Assembly (NCBI RefSeq): GCF_016907925.1
Contig: NZ_JAFBCZ010000007.1
Location: 62,001-126,000, forward strand
Length of the DNA stretch: 64,000 nucleotides
Origin: Herpetosiphon giganteus
Lineage (GTDB): Bacteria > Chloroflexota > Chloroflexia > Chloroflexales > Herpetosiphonaceae
Direction: 5' to 3'
Positions within the stretch are counted from its first letter, which is position 1. Each line of letters begins with the position of its first letter. Shown here piece after piece: positions 1-9,728 of this stretch. The notes under the pieces were generated by a model. The model was not told where the DNA came from. It ran no database searches and was given only the letters and a program-made list of their open reading frames with translations. Position numbers and translations under genes: made by a program.

Positions 1-1767
1 ACCTTCGTTTTTGAGCACATCGAGGTTGCCGCGAATTTGGGTTTGTTGATTGTAGATCTTCTGGCGTGCGGCCTCAATTTCGTTGAAGCGCTGGGCAATG
101 CTATCGAGCCGCGCATAGAGGGTAAGCACTTCGCGCAATTCGCTAACTGTGTTTTGATCGAGCATTCGATCATGCAAATAGCGGCGTAATTGATCGAAAT
201 TGATCGAGCGAATATGTTCGCGGCGTTCGATTAAGCGCCGTTCGCGCACTCGTAAAGCTGCCTCGCCACGCGCCGGAATCGGCAAGAGCCAACTTGCCAA
301 TTGACTGTTGGTTTCTGCTGGCTGCACGGTATCAAACAGCTCGTAGGGGTGGCGCAATGGATGCTCAATTTTGATTACGCGGGCCTCGCCAGCAGTGTTG
401 GTGGCGGTGTAAATCGTGGTCAGCGATTCCTCAACTTCGTGAATCAAGACATCGCGTCCAAGCCGCAAACGCCGTGTTTGATGGGCCGAGCTTTGATTTT
501 CTTTGACTGAAACTTCTAAAGCTTGGGCATAGCGAATCGTCACTGATCCGCCTTCGGCTGTCCAATTCAGCACAGCTTCGCCGCCATAGGAGCGACTTTC
601 CATAATCGTGATTGGGCCACGCTCCAAGGTTAGGCCGCTACTATTTTCAAAGCGTACCGTAACCATTGGGTTTTGCTCGCCAGCAGCGCCGCGATAGATT
701 AACTCGCGGCGACAGGATGTGCGCAAATTGAGCAACGGTACTAACGCCGAGCGCCCGCGCCCAACGCTAACCGGCTCGCGTACATCGTAGCGAAACAATG
801 CGCCTTGCGATGCACCTTCGGCAACTGGGGCAATTGCTGCCATCTCATCGATTCCTAAACTTAAGGCATCAAAATCTGCGCCACCAAATGCTTCTTCTTG
901 CATTGCCATGGCGCGCATCATTTTGCCACGTGGAGCCGCTGCTGGAGCAGGCGCGGCCAAGGTATAGGCTGGCGGTGCTGCTGGCCGAATCGTATCTTCA
1001 ATCAAGGGCCGTTCTGGTTGTTGTGGCTCGTAGAGCGGATAGCGGAACGAAACTGGTCGGCCTGCAACCAACGAGATTCGTACATCTTCGAGATCTTCGT
1101 CGAGCACGTTATCGAACAAGCCCCAGCCTTGGAGCAGCACATCAGGTACTTCGGTTTCAATATTATCGACAATAATGCGATATGAAACCCGCCAACTTGG
1201 GGCTGGTGCAAGGTAAGCTACCAGCAAATCGTGCTTGCCCTCGTCGAGCTGAATCGTGGCGGTACGCGAATCTTGTTTGTCGCTGTTGGCGCGTAACGAC
1301 CAAAGCACCTCATCGGCGGCTGCATCGAGCAATTGCACGCCGCGAATATCATTCAAACGGTGCAAGGTGATTTGACGTACATCGCTGCGGTAAATTGTCA
1401 CCAAAGCCTGCGAGATTGGCTCTTCTGGTGGTGGCTCGTCGATGCCGACGATCAAGCCTTCGGCGGCGGCTTCATCGCGCAAGGCGAGCCGAATTCGTCG
1501 CCCGCGCAGTTCGGTTAATAAATCGCGTAGCGGGCGGCCAGCGCCAAGCTCAATCCGCCGATTGCTCCATGATTCAGGCCGTTCGTAATCGATGCCCTTG
1601 ACATGGCCCTCGCCTTTTTCCAACACGACCAAACTTTTCAGCACATCGTCCATGGCTTCGCGACTGAAGGCCAGGGTGAGCTTCGTGCCTTCAAACTGAC
1701 CCCGCCGCTCGAAATAGCCAACGCCATGCTTGTACAAAATCAATCGTCGCAGTGGAAGTTCAGTCAT
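1..1767 (-). CDS. DUF4139 domain protein (3' end beyond window)
   Basis: The frame is open from an ATG at 1767 to the left edge (589 codons, no stop), so the C-terminus is missing. The N-terminus begins MTELPLRRLILYKHGVGY and continues into a beta-rich region typical of DUF4139 proteins. An Ala/Pro-rich, probably flexible stretch lies around residues 270-330 (includes PAPAAAPRGKMMRAMAMQ). The visible end (about residues 520-589) is helical and charged, likely coiled coil. AGGAG sits 7 nt before the ATG. No signal peptide is seen. Function is unknown; the family assignment rests on overall pattern recognition. Confidence 0.75.
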   Translation of the reverse strand, partial: MTELPLRRLILYKHGVGYFERRGQFEGTKLTLAFSREAMDDVLKSLVVLEKGEGHVKGIDYERPESWSNRRIELGAGRPLRDLLTELRGRRIRLALRDEAAAEGLIVGIDEPPPEEPISQALVTIYRSDVRQITLHRLNDIRGVQLLDAAADEVLWSLRANSDKQDSRTATIQLDEGKHDLLVAYLAPAPSWRVSYRIIVDNIETEVPDVLLQGWGLFDNVLDEDLEDVRISLVAGRPVSFRYPLYEPQQPERPLIEDTIRPAAPPAYTLAAPAPAAAPRGKMMRAMAMQEEAFGGADFDALSLGIDEMAAIAPVAEGASQGALFRYDVREPVSVGRGRSALVPLLNLRTSCRRELIYRGAAGEQNPMVTVRFENSSGLTLERGPITIMESRSYGGEAVLNWTAEGGSVTIRYAQALEVSVKENQSSAHQTRRLRLGRDVLIHEVEESLTTIYTATNTAGEARVIKIEHPLRHPYELFDTVQPAETNSQLASWLLPIPARGEAALRVRERRLIERREHIRSINFDQLRRYLHDRMLDQNTVSELREVLTLYARLDSIAQRFNEIEAARQKIYNQQTQIRGNLDVLKNEG

Positions 1768-2004
1768 TATCGGTACTCCTCGGCTGAATCGGCTGAAATT
1801 TTGGTGGGTTTTGGGTGCGTTTTTGGGTGTGATGTCGGTTTGTAGCTAGCGCTATTGTACACGATTTGGCCCTGAGTAACACGCGCGTTGCCAAGCCCCA
1901 AGCTTGGCAGTACAATCATTTCATTGGCTCGATAGGGAGAAATCTGCACTCTAACGATCTTTAACTGCTGAAATCCTCGATCACTGAGAGAAACGAGACC
2001 TTCC

Positions 2005-2856
2005 ATGGATGCATCAATTATTCACTTGCGCGTTTCGCGGCGCTTATTAATTTTGGTTAGCTTGGTTTGGCCACTGGGCTTAATATTTGGGCTGGGGGCT
2101 TTGAGTCATTTTGCGTTTTGGGCAAAGCTCTGTTTTCTTGGCTGGTATTTGTTGATATTTGTGCGTTTTGGTTTATTAACCTGGCAACATGTTTATTTGA
2201 ATGATCAAGGCATTCGTATTCAAACCTATCGCGCTGATTACACGTTTGCTTGGGCTACAATTCAGGCAATTGAATATGTTACGGAGCCAGCAGAGCCAAA
2301 GTTTATGGATCGCGATCTCCGTTATCTAGCTGGCAAATATCAAATCCGCTTTTCTGATGCCACGCAATCAATGATTGTGCATACGCGCTTTACTGAGCAA
2401 CAGAGACAGGTATTTAAAACCAAGCTAGCTCATTATAGCCAGCAGTATGCAATTCCTACCAAAACGATTGAAACTGTGCTTTATCCAACGATTTACCCTG
2501 AGCGATTAAGCCTGTGGCAAAAAATCCTTCGCTTGCATCAGCCACCATTAACTAAAATTCCCGCTGCTTTGTGTCGGCTCGGCTTGCTGCTTTTAATCGT
2601 GACGCTTGGCTATCTGGCTTTCGCACAATTACCTTTTGTGTTTGCGTTGGCAGCTTTTGCATTCTATCAAGCGTTCAAATTGAGCTTAACGCTGTTACCC
2701 AATGCCATCAACCAACCTGAAGTATTGATTCACCCGCATGAGCAACAGTTATATGTACCCAAGCTGGTTAATAAAATGATCTTTGGGCGATTGTTCGTCT
2801 TTTATTTGGTGATTCTAATAGGTATCTCAATTTACTACCAATTTTTAGGTATTTAA
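2005..2856 (+). CDS. Membrane protein with PH-like domain
   Basis: A 283-residue protein with two hydrophobic helices near the N-terminus (about 13-55). A soluble segment follows with the pattern LNDQGIRIQTYRADYTFAW, which resembles bacterial PH-like domains that follow paired membrane helices. Another hydrophobic pair lies around 190-225, and a last helix sits at the C-terminus. It starts a short co-directional run with the next gene (2-nt gap). The organisation matches the proteins at 2859, 4523 and 5372, although sequence identity looks low. I do not recognise a specific function. Confidence 0.6.
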   Translation: MDASIIHLRVSRRLLILVSLVWPLGLIFGLGALSHFAFWAKLCFLGWYLLIFVRFGLLTWQHVYLNDQGIRIQTYRADYTFAWATIQAIEYVTEPAEPKFMDRDLRYLAGKYQIRFSDATQSMIVHTRFTEQQRQVFKTKLAHYSQQYAIPTKTIETVLYPTIYPERLSLWQKILRLHQPPLTKIPAALCRLGLLLLIVTLGYLAFAQLPFVFALAAFAFYQAFKLSLTLLPNAINQPEVLIHPHEQQLYVPKLVNKMIFGRLFVFYLVILIGISIYYQFLGI

Positions 2857-2858
2857 TA

Positions 2859-3374
2859 ATGTATAAGCATCGAAAAACTATCTATTTTCCATTGATCGTT
2901 GCTGTGGCTTTACTTAGCATTACGCTAACTCTATTGATTAATGGAATATCAAGTTTTGCAATATTTATAGGATTTATTACAATCATATGTTTGTATCTAT
3001 TTTATATGCAAAAACAATCATTTATCACGATTGATGCTGAATATATTCGGTTTCGTTCATTAGTGAAAATAGTGACGATCCAATGGCAATGGGTACGATT
3101 AGTGACGATTGAATCGTACAATTATCATGAGCAATCAATACCTCAAGCTGCAAATTATTTGAAATTTAAATTTATCTACAATAATGGCTCGATTATTGAA
3201 GCAGGAATCTCTGGGATGCTCTTTCCCCAAGCTTATTGCATTGCGGTTGAGCAAAAGTTGTATCAATACTGTCAACAATATAATATTAAATTATGCAAAC
3301 AATATTATAAACATGTTGGCAGAAATCAATTTAGCTTCGAGCGCGAAGAATTTTTAATTGGCAGTGACGATTAA
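2859..3374 (+). CDS. Small membrane protein with PH-like tail
   Basis: A 171-residue protein with two closely spaced transmembrane helices (about 9-50) and a short beta-rich soluble domain (FITIDAEYIRFRSLVKIVTI, then aromatic and lysine-rich). It starts 2 nt after the previous stop, so translational coupling is likely. The gene is clearly more AT-rich than its neighbours, with AAT, ATT and AAA codons favoured, as in 4523-6199. This suggests shared origin or acquisition. No function is assigned. Confidence 0.55.
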   Translation: MYKHRKTIYFPLIVAVALLSITLTLLINGISSFAIFIGFITIICLYLFYMQKQSFITIDAEYIRFRSLVKIVTIQWQWVRLVTIESYNYHEQSIPQAANYLKFKFIYNNGSIIEAGISGMLFPQAYCIAVEQKLYQYCQQYNIKLCKQYYKHVGRNQFSFEREEFLIGSDD

Positions 3375-3450
3375 TTAGCTGAATTTGCTGGCTGGTTGAC
3401 GTTTTAACCCCGTTGTATAGAGCAAAAAGCTTGGTTATGCACCTGTGTGT

Positions 3451-3480
3451 TTGGCAAATTGCTGCTCGCCATGCTATGGT
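3451..3480 (+). promoter_or_regulatory. Candidate promoter for the EEP gene
   Basis: TTGGCA (3451-3456), an 18-nt spacer, and TATGGT (3475-3480) with an upstream TG (TGCTATGGT). It lies 65 nt before the ATG at 3546. The extended -10 form resembles several other putative promoters in the window. Sequence match only. Confidence 0.35.
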
Positions 3481-3545
3481 TTGGCGTTGATTTTGAGCTG
3501 CTCAAATCACATTGCTTCAATTGGTAGAGTAAGGGAGTTTCTGCG

Positions 3546-4505
3546 ATGATCAAACGTGGCTTGGTGGCTTTGGCGTGGCTTGGGGTATTGCCATGTAGTT
3601 TGTGGTCGCTATTGCGCTGGACAGAATTAGCAACTACGCCGCAAGGCATGCTGTTGTTAGTCTTTGATGCTTGGGTTTATGCCAGTTTGCTGCCTGTTGC
3701 GCTTTTCGCAAGCCTTGCCCGCCGTGGTCGTTTATTGCTGGTGGTTGGCTTGAATTTGCTGGTAGTTTTGGGAATTTATGGTGGGCGTTGGTGGCCCCAA
3801 CCTACTAATTCAGCTCCGCAAGATGTGCGAATTATGACTTGGAATGTGTATTACGATACTCGCGATATTGGTGGCTTGGTGGCTACAATTCGCCAGCAAC
3901 AAGCAGATATTGTTGTGTTGCAGGAATATAATTTTCAGCTTGATCCGCAACTGCCTGAAGCTTTGGCCGATTTGTATCCCTACGCGGCGCTTAATCCGCA
4001 TTCGGGGGCTGGTGGTTTGGCGACGCTGAGCCGTTGGCCAGTGACCGAATTGGCTCCGGTGGCGCGTGGCGTTGATAGTTGTGGCTGCCAATATTTGGAA
4101 ATTGCCACGCCAAGCGGCCCAACGCGCTTGATCAACACCCATCCGCATATTCCGTTGGCCAGTTTCAAAGGCGTTTATACCAAAACCCAACAAGACCCAA
4201 CTTTTGATCAGTTACTAAAATTGATTGCCGACCAGAGCCAGCCCTTAATTTTGGCAGGCGATTTGAATACGACCGAACGCCAGCCTAATTATTTGCGTTT
4301 GCGCCAACAGCTTGGCGATGCCTACCAGCAAAAAGGCTGGGGTTTGGGCTATACCTTTCCAAGCAACGATACTATTCCCAAGGCAGTGCGTTTGGATTAT
4401 ATTATGCCTAACCTGCATTGGCAGCCTTTGCGAGCATGGACTGGCACGGCTAATTTGTCGGATCATGGTTTTGTTATCGCCGATTTGCAGCGTTTGCGCC
4501 AATAG
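3546..4505 (+). CDS. Membrane-anchored endonuclease/exonuclease/phosphatase family protein
   Basis: A 319-residue protein with three hydrophobic helices in the first 90 residues, then a complete EEP (DNase I/inositol phosphatase fold) domain. Visible motifs are IMTWNVYYD (metal-binding Asn), VVLQEYNF (catalytic Glu), the INTHPHIP stretch, LILAGDLNT (Asp/Asn) and LSDHGFV (terminal Asp-His pair). All metal and catalytic positions are present, so it should be active. The substrate cannot be read from sequence; phosphodiesters outside the membrane are plausible. AGGGAG precedes the ATG at good spacing. It sits within the PH-like membrane protein run, suggesting a shared envelope role. Confidence 0.85.
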   Translation: MIKRGLVALAWLGVLPCSLWSLLRWTELATTPQGMLLLVFDAWVYASLLPVALFASLARRGRLLLVVGLNLLVVLGIYGGRWWPQPTNSAPQDVRIMTWNVYYDTRDIGGLVATIRQQQADIVVLQEYNFQLDPQLPEALADLYPYAALNPHSGAGGLATLSRWPVTELAPVARGVDSCGCQYLEIATPSGPTRLINTHPHIPLASFKGVYTKTQQDPTFDQLLKLIADQSQPLILAGDLNTTERQPNYLRLRQQLGDAYQQKGWGLGYTFPSNDTIPKAVRLDYIMPNLHWQPLRAWTGTANLSDHGFVIADLQRLRQ

Positions 4506-4522
4506 TTTGAGGGGTAAGAAGT

Positions 4523-5350
4523 ATGATAGTTTATAAATCGCCTGCCGCAAAATATTTAGTTCCGTTTGTAGTTATATTCGTTGCTGCAACAATTGTCCTG
4601 ATCAATCAGGGAAGATTTTTTTGGGCAGGGATTTCTTGTGTGTTTGCTTTGATCTTTCTTGGATTGATAGGATTATCGTATAAGTTACGCTTTGTTACTG
4701 CCGCTGATTATATGCAGGTTGATAGATTTGGATTGGATAAAAAAATTAATTGGACGGATATTATAGCTATTGAAGCTATGAAGTATGAAAGTGGAATGTA
4801 TCTGCTACGCGCAATTAATAAAAATCAAATGTTTAACATTCCAATCTTGATGTTTAAACGTCGTGATATTCTAGAAATCATGCAATATCTCAATCGCAAA
4901 TCCGTGCAATATCAAATTCCATTTAATCATAATATTCCATATTTGAAATCGATGTACTATCACTATAACCCAAGATCGATTACAAAAATAAGCAATTTTT
5001 TGCCAACACTATTGCCAAAAACGACAATACCGATTTTCGGTGTTTTTACCGTATGGATGATTAGTTTTGGAATGCTATTAAAACAAATCAAAGAACCTGT
5101 TTCGACTAATGCTGATCTAGATTTATTGTTATTGACTGTGATTCTGATCCTAATATATGGCTGGGTGCATTTGCTGTTTGCCCAATTCCCGCAAAACTTA
5201 CGAGCAATTGAGCATAATCAGCGCAAACAGCACGATCAGATATTTGTGCCAACTGTAGCATCATCACAAACATATCGATTGCCATTTGTGCTAGTTTCAG
5301 TGGCTTTGGTGATAGCAATTGGTGGATTTATGTGGTATTTGACTCATTGA
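4523..5350 (+). CDS. PH-like membrane protein, paralogue A
   Basis: A 275-residue protein with two N-terminal helices (about 11-53), then a soluble domain with LRFVTAADYMQVDRFGLDKK and WTDIIAIEAMKYESGMYLLR, resembling a PH-like beta fold. A second hydrophobic pair (about 170-230) and a last C-terminal helix follow. It is a tandem copy of the gene at 5372: same length, closely similar sequence, and nearly identical DNA around the FAQFPQNLRAIEHNQ segment. The gap to the EEP gene is 17 nt. AT-rich. Function unknown. Confidence 0.6.
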   Translation: MIVYKSPAAKYLVPFVVIFVAATIVLINQGRFFWAGISCVFALIFLGLIGLSYKLRFVTAADYMQVDRFGLDKKINWTDIIAIEAMKYESGMYLLRAINKNQMFNIPILMFKRRDILEIMQYLNRKSVQYQIPFNHNIPYLKSMYYHYNPRSITKISNFLPTLLPKTTIPIFGVFTVWMISFGMLLKQIKEPVSTNADLDLLLLTVILILIYGWVHLLFAQFPQNLRAIEHNQRKQHDQIFVPTVASSQTYRLPFVLVSVALVIAIGGFMWYLTH

Positions 5351-5371
5351 ATAGTTTGAGGAGTACAGGGT

Positions 5372-6199
5372 ATGACGGTTTATAAATCTGCTGCTACAAA
5401 GTATGCAATTCCGTTTGTGTTTATTTTAATTGCGGCAACAATTGTCTCCATTAATGAGCGCGAGATTTTTAATGCAACGATTTGTTTTATCCTTGCGTTG
5501 ATTCCGATTGCTTTTATAGGGTTATCGTATAAATGGCGTTTTGTTACAGCTGATGATTATATGCAGATTGATTCGATTGTACTTGGAAAAAAGATTCATT
5601 GGAATGAGGTTATTGCGGCTGAGGATATGAAATATGATAACGGGATGTACCTGCTGCGTGTAATTAATAAAGACCAAATGTTTGAAATTCCAGTTTCAAT
5701 GTTAAAAGGTCAAGATATAGTTAATATTGCAAATTATGTGAATCAAAAAACTAAACAATATCGAATTCCCTTTAATCATGATATTCCATACTTTAAATCA
5801 ATGTATTATCAGTATAAGCCTAATATATTATCAAATATTGGATACTTTTCACCTCCATTACATGAAAAAACGAAAGTATGGAAATACAGTGTGTGGATTA
5901 TATTTATGTTAATTACTGCTTTTATTAGTAAACGGCTTGAATGGGTAAAGTCGACTGACAAGGATATAATAATTCTGGTAGTTCTATCATTTGCAATGCT
6001 TGTCTTGGGTTGGTTACATTTACTATTTGCCCAGTTTCCGCAAAACTTACGAGCAATTGAGCATAATCAGCGTGAACAACACGATCAGATGTTTGTGCCA
6101 ACTGTAACATCAGCACAACCCTATCGTTTGCCGTTTGCCCTCGTTTCATTAATTTTGCTGGCTGTGCTTGGCTGGATTTATTGGTATTTGACCAATTGA
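5372..6199 (+). CDS. PH-like membrane protein, paralogue B
   Basis: Also 275 residues, colinear with the gene at 4523 throughout: paired N-terminal helices, a segment with DDYMQIDSIVLGKK, a middle helix pair and a C-terminal helix. The shared motif FAQFPQNLRAIEHNQRE and the ending YWYLTN versus MWYLTH show tandem duplication. TTGAGGAG precedes the ATG at 5372. A strong bidirectional hairpin follows the stop. Function unknown; the doubling suggests dosage or heteromeric assembly, which is inference. Confidence 0.6.
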   Translation: MTVYKSAATKYAIPFVFILIAATIVSINEREIFNATICFILALIPIAFIGLSYKWRFVTADDYMQIDSIVLGKKIHWNEVIAAEDMKYDNGMYLLRVINKDQMFEIPVSMLKGQDIVNIANYVNQKTKQYRIPFNHDIPYFKSMYYQYKPNILSNIGYFSPPLHEKTKVWKYSVWIIFMLITAFISKRLEWVKSTDKDIIILVVLSFAMLVLGWLHLLFAQFPQNLRAIEHNQREQHDQMFVPTVTSAQPYRLPFALVSLILLAVLGWIYWYLTN

Positions 6200-6205
6200 G
6201 GGAAT

Positions 6206-6246
6206 GCAGCGCCAGCTTCATTTAAACTGGCGCTGCTGCTTATTTT
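6206..6246. terminator. Bidirectional terminator between membrane gene and hemL
   Basis: GCAGCGCCAG (6206-6215) pairs perfectly with CTGGCGCTGC (6227-6236) across an 11-nt loop. TTATTTT follows on the plus side. It lies between convergent genes and probably serves both. Confidence 0.75.
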
Positions 6247-7549
6247 AGCTGCGAATGCTGGCAAAGGCCGCTTGAGCCGCGTTGATGGTTTGGGCTACAA
6301 GCTCATCGCTATGCGCAGTTGAGACAAAAGCAGCCTCGAATTGCGATGGCGCGAGATATACACCTTGCTCAAGCATGGCATGAAAGAATTTGCCAAACAT
6401 GACGGTATCGGCCCGTTTCGCCGATGTGAAATCGTAAACTTCATCGCCAGCGAAAAAGAAGCCCCACATGCTGCCAGCTTTATGCGCTTGGAAGGGAATG
6501 CCATTTTTGAAGGCAGCTTTCCAAAAGCCTTGGCAGAGCGTCGAGGTTACGCCAGTCAAGCGCTCGAAAACTTCGGGCTTGGCAATTTCACGCAGCGTTT
6601 GAATGCCTGCAACCATCGCCAATGGGTTGCCCGAAAGCGTGCCAGCTTGATACATGTTGCCTGCTGGAGCGACCATTTGCATAATTTCACGTCGCCCACC
6701 ATAGGCCGCCGCTGGCAAACCACCACCAACCACCTTGCCCAAACAGGTCAAATCGGGCATGACGTTGAAATAGGCTTGAGCGCCACCGTAGGCTACACGA
6801 AAGCCTGTCATCACTTCGTCAAAAATTAATAGCGCGCCATGCTGATCGCAAAGTTGGCGCAAGCCTGCAAGATAGCCTTCGCGTGGCAGCACAAAGCCCA
6901 TATTGCCTGCGACTGGCTCGATGACTAAGGCTGCAACTTGACCAGCGTTGGATTTAAATAAGGCTTCGACTGCATCAAGATCGTTGAATGGCGCAGTTAA
7001 TGTGTTGCTGGTGGCACTTTTCAACACGCCTGGGCTATCGGGCAAGCCCAGCGTCGCCACACCAGAGCCAGCTTGAACCAAAAATGGATCGGCATGGCCG
7101 TGATAGCAACCCTCGAATTTGATAATTTTCTCGCGTTGGGTGTAGGCGCGGGCCAAGCGAATTGCACTCATCGTGGCCTCTGTGCCCGACGAAACAAAGC
7201 GCACCATTTCGACGCTTGGCACGGCGGCGATAACCAACTCGGCTAATTCGCTTTCAAGCTCGGTTGGTGCGCCAAAGCTGGTGCCACGTTGGGCTTGAGC
7301 ACAAATTGCCTCGACCACCGCTGGATAGGCATGACCAAGAATCAACGGTCCCCACGACAAGACATAATCGATATATTGATTGCCATCAATGTCGTAGAGA
7401 TAGGCTCCTGCGCCTCGATCGATAAAGCGTGGCACGCCGCCAACACCGCGAAAAGCCCGCACTGGGCTATTAACTCCGCCTGGTAAAAGTGCTTGGGCAC
7501 GTTCAAAAGCCGCGCTGGAAGCATCGTTGATCACGTTTTGTATCTCCAT
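6245..7549 (-). CDS. hemL: Glutamate-1-semialdehyde 2,1-aminomutase
   Basis: PLP enzyme converting glutamate-1-semialdehyde to 5-aminolevulinate, the second C5-pathway step after HemA. Motifs: [10 protein letters not shown] near the N-terminus, [15 protein letters not shown] (PLP phosphate binding), [27 protein letters not shown] (cofactor Asp) and [11 protein letters not shown] (Schiff-base Lys). The start is taken as ATG 7549 (MEIQNVIN, 434 residues, normal length). A 16-residue upstream extension would be translated from the GATCGGGG repeat and is rejected. It is the last gene of the heme block. Confidence 0.95.
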   Translation of the reverse strand: MEIQNVINDASSAAFERAQALLPGGVNSPVRAFRGVGGVPRFIDRGAGAYLYDIDGNQYIDYVLSWGPLILGHAYPAVVEAICAQAQRGTSFGAPTELESELAELVIAAVPSVEMVRFVSSGTEATMSAIRLARAYTQREKIIKFEGCYHGHADPFLVQAGSGVATLGLPDSPGVLKSATSNTLTAPFNDLDAVEALFKSNAGQVAALVIEPVAGNMGFVLPREGYLAGLRQLCDQHGALLIFDEVMTGFRVAYGGAQAYFNVMPDLTCLGKVVGGGLPAAAYGGRREIMQMVAPAGNMYQAGTLSGNPLAMVAGIQTLREIAKPEVFERLTGVTSTLCQGFWKAAFKNGIPFQAHKAGSMWGFFFAGDEVYDFTSAKRADTVMFGKFFHAMLEQGVYLAPSQFEAAFVSTAHSDELVAQTINAAQAAFASIRS

Positions 7550-7764
7550 ATGTCTTGGGGATCGGGGATCGGGGCTGGGGATCGGTTTTGAAATCACGAA
7601 GCCACGAGGTTGTAACCACGAAGAACACGAAGAGCACGAAGGATGTTTGTATGTTCTATGCTCTATGTTCTATGGTCTACCTGCTGCGCTCAATCCAATC
7701 CCTAATCCCCAACAGCCGATCCCCAATCTTATGTTCTATGCTCTATGTTCTATGCTCTGCATCC
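7550..7764. repeat. Intergenic mosaic of short-word repeats (hemB-hemL)
   Basis: This spacer is built from several short repeat families. They are GATCGGG units (7557-7584), a 9-nt family ending ACGAAG (about 7597-7642) and a 7-nt family TATGTTC/TATGCTC/TATGGTC in two blocks (about 7648-7676 and 7730-7758), with AATCCCTAATCCCC-like text between them. The same words recur at 11.9, 43.2 and 59.2 kb. No gene or convincing promoter is seen inside. Confidence 0.8.
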
Positions 7765-8772
7765 CTAGCTATTTAACCACTTCGCTGCATCTTTGGCATA
7801 GTAGGTGATGATCATTGTTGCGCCAGCGCGGCGAATTGCTAACAAGCTTTCGAGTGCCACTCGTTGCTCGTCGATCCAGCCATTGGCGGCGGCAGCTTTG
7901 ATCATGGCGTATTCGCCGCTGACTTGGTAGGCAGCCAAGGGCAGATTAAATTCATCGTAGACTGCGCGAATAATATCCAAATAGGCTCCTGCTGGCTTGA
8001 CCATCAGCCAATCGGCACCCTCGGCCACATCGAGCGCAACTTCGGCGAGAGCTTCGCGCGCATTGGCCGCATCCATTTGGTACGAGCGGCGGTCGCCAAA
8101 TTGAGGCGTTGATTCTGCTGCTTCGCGGAAGGGGCCATAAAAAGCCGAGGCAAATTTGGCAGCATACGACAGAATAATTGTGTCGTGATAGCCTGCTTGG
8201 TCAAGGCCATGGCGAATCGCGGCAATTTGGCCATCCATCATGGCGCTTGGTGCAACCACATCGGCTCCTGCTGCTGCATAGGCAACTGAAGCGCGGGCTA
8301 ATAATTCCAAGGTTGGGTCATTATCAACCGTGATTGTTTCTGGCTCGCCGCTGGTCAAAATGCCACAATGGCCGTGGTCGGTATATTCGCACATACACAC
8401 ATCGGCAATCACCACCAAATGCGGCGCTTGTTGCTTGATTGCTCGAATCGCGCTGGGCACAGGGCCGTTCGCATCCCACGCTGCGCTGCCTTGGGCATCT
8501 TTGTGCAAGGGAATGCCAAACAGCAGCACCGAAGGAATTTGTGCGGCAACCAATTCATCAATTTCAGCGCCAAGCTGATCGAGCGAAAGCTGAAATTGAC
8601 CAGGCATCGAGCTAATTGGCTTGCGAATATTCTGGCCTTCAACAATAAACAACGGCGCAATTAAGTTATCGACAGTCAATTGGGTTTCGCGCACCATGCG
8701 CCGTAATGTGGCATTGCGTCGCCCGCGGCGTAACCGCCGATTGGGGATTGGCCCAGCTTCAAATAGACTCAT
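7765..8772 (-). CDS. hemB: Porphobilinogen synthase (delta-aminolevulinic acid dehydratase)
   Basis: Condenses two 5-aminolevulinate molecules to porphobilinogen. It carries the zinc-type cluster [14 protein letters not shown] (three Cys), the two active-site lysine regions [15 protein letters not shown] and [11 protein letters not shown], and the end motif [13 protein letters not shown]. The start is ATG 8772 (MSLFEAGP, 335 residues). It overlaps the hemD stop as ATGA and has AAGGAA upstream; a 9-residue longer form is possible but unsupported. Coupled translation with hemD is expected. Confidence 0.95.
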   Translation of the reverse strand: MSLFEAGPIPNRRLRRGRRNATLRRMVRETQLTVDNLIAPLFIVEGQNIRKPISSMPGQFQLSLDQLGAEIDELVAAQIPSVLLFGIPLHKDAQGSAAWDANGPVPSAIRAIKQQAPHLVVIADVCMCEYTDHGHCGILTSGEPETITVDNDPTLELLARASVAYAAAGADVVAPSAMMDGQIAAIRHGLDQAGYHDTIILSYAAKFASAFYGPFREAAESTPQFGDRRSYQMDAANAREALAEVALDVAEGADWLMVKPAGAYLDIIRAVYDEFNLPLAAYQVSGEYAMIKAAAANGWIDEQRVALESLLAIRRAGATMIITYYAKDAAKWLNS

Positions 8773-9569
8773 GCCAGTTCCTTTTCGGCGTTGGCCCACT
8801 CAACCAGAGCTTCGACTAAGCCTTGAGTTGAATGTTCCGCTGCCTCAATATCAACATGCAAGCCCAAATCAAGCGCAGTTTGGCTGGTAATTGGGCCGAT
8901 GCTTGCAATAATCGTTTGGTTCAAAAATTCTTGCGAATTGCGCATACCTGCCGCATGCAACGCCTCGATGGTGTAGCGCACGGTTGAGCTTGAGCTGAAT
9001 GTTACAACATCAACGTGTTGTTGACGCAGTAGCTCAGCCAATTCAACCACCTGTGGATCAGGCACTGTTCGATAGGCGACCAGCGCCGTGACCTCAGCGC
9101 CACGTGCAGTTAATGCCTCGCGCAACAGGGGGCGGGCAATATCGGCCTGTGGCAAAAAGATCCGTTGGCCTGCAACGTCTTGAAATTCGGCCAAAAATTG
9201 TTCGGCAACATAGGCATGCGGCACAAAATCGGGCGCATGGCCAAAATCGGTCAACAGTTTGGCCGTCGCTTTGCCAATTGCCGCAATTTTTAATTGATCT
9301 AAGGCGTTGCATGGCAAGCCCAAAACGCCATAGCGCTCGAACACGGCGCGAACTGCATTGGTACTGGTGGCAAGCAGCCAATCAAAGCGTTCGATTTGGC
9401 TTAGCGCCCGATCAAACGCTTGCCAATCGTCTGGTGGCAGGGTTTGAATTGCCGAACAATACAGAACGTCAGCTCCGTTGGCTTCCAAGAGTTGGGCGAA
9501 CTCGGTCATCTGTTCACGGGCGCGGGTCAACACAATTCGCTTGCCCGCTAAAGGTGTGCGCATCGTCAT
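8769..9569 (-). CDS. hemD: Uroporphyrinogen-III synthase
   Basis: Cyclises and inverts ring D of hydroxymethylbilane to uroporphyrinogen III. The family is poorly conserved, but the pattern fits: [12 protein letters not shown] at the start, [17 protein letters not shown] in the first lobe, [12 protein letters not shown], and [17 protein letters not shown] followed by [12 protein letters not shown] in the second lobe. The start could be 9569 ([11 protein letters not shown], used here), 9563 or 9584. It lies between hemC and hemB, with an ATGA overlap to hemB, which supports the call. Confidence 0.9.
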   Translation of the reverse strand: MTMRTPLAGKRIVLTRAREQMTEFAQLLEANGADVLYCSAIQTLPPDDWQAFDRALSQIERFDWLLATSTNAVRAVFERYGVLGLPCNALDQLKIAAIGKATAKLLTDFGHAPDFVPHAYVAEQFLAEFQDVAGQRIFLPQADIARPLLREALTARGAEVTALVAYRTVPDPQVVELAELLRQQHVDVVTFSSSSTVRYTIEALHAAGMRNSQEFLNQTIIASIGPITSQTALDLGLHVDIEAAEHSTQGLVEALVEWANAEKELA

Positions 9570-9728
9570 CGTTGCAATCCACAATCTGTTGCTAGCACAT
9601 GGCTATGGGCGGCTATTCAATCTGCAATTAATCAATTGTCGGCCTTGGTAGTATACAAGATTATGGCTTGCATGGCCGAGATTCAAGCGTCATCGGCTAT
9701 GCCAAAAGCGCTGTAAACCGCAACCGAT

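Noticed and set aside
1767..2006. 79-codon minus-strand frame between DUF4139 gene and the membrane protein
   Set aside because: No RBS or family pattern; it spans the divergent intergenic promoter region and reads like spacer translation.
3404..3649. 81-codon minus-strand frame before the EEP gene
   Set aside because: Overlaps the EEP start and putative promoter on the other strand; composition is not protein-like.
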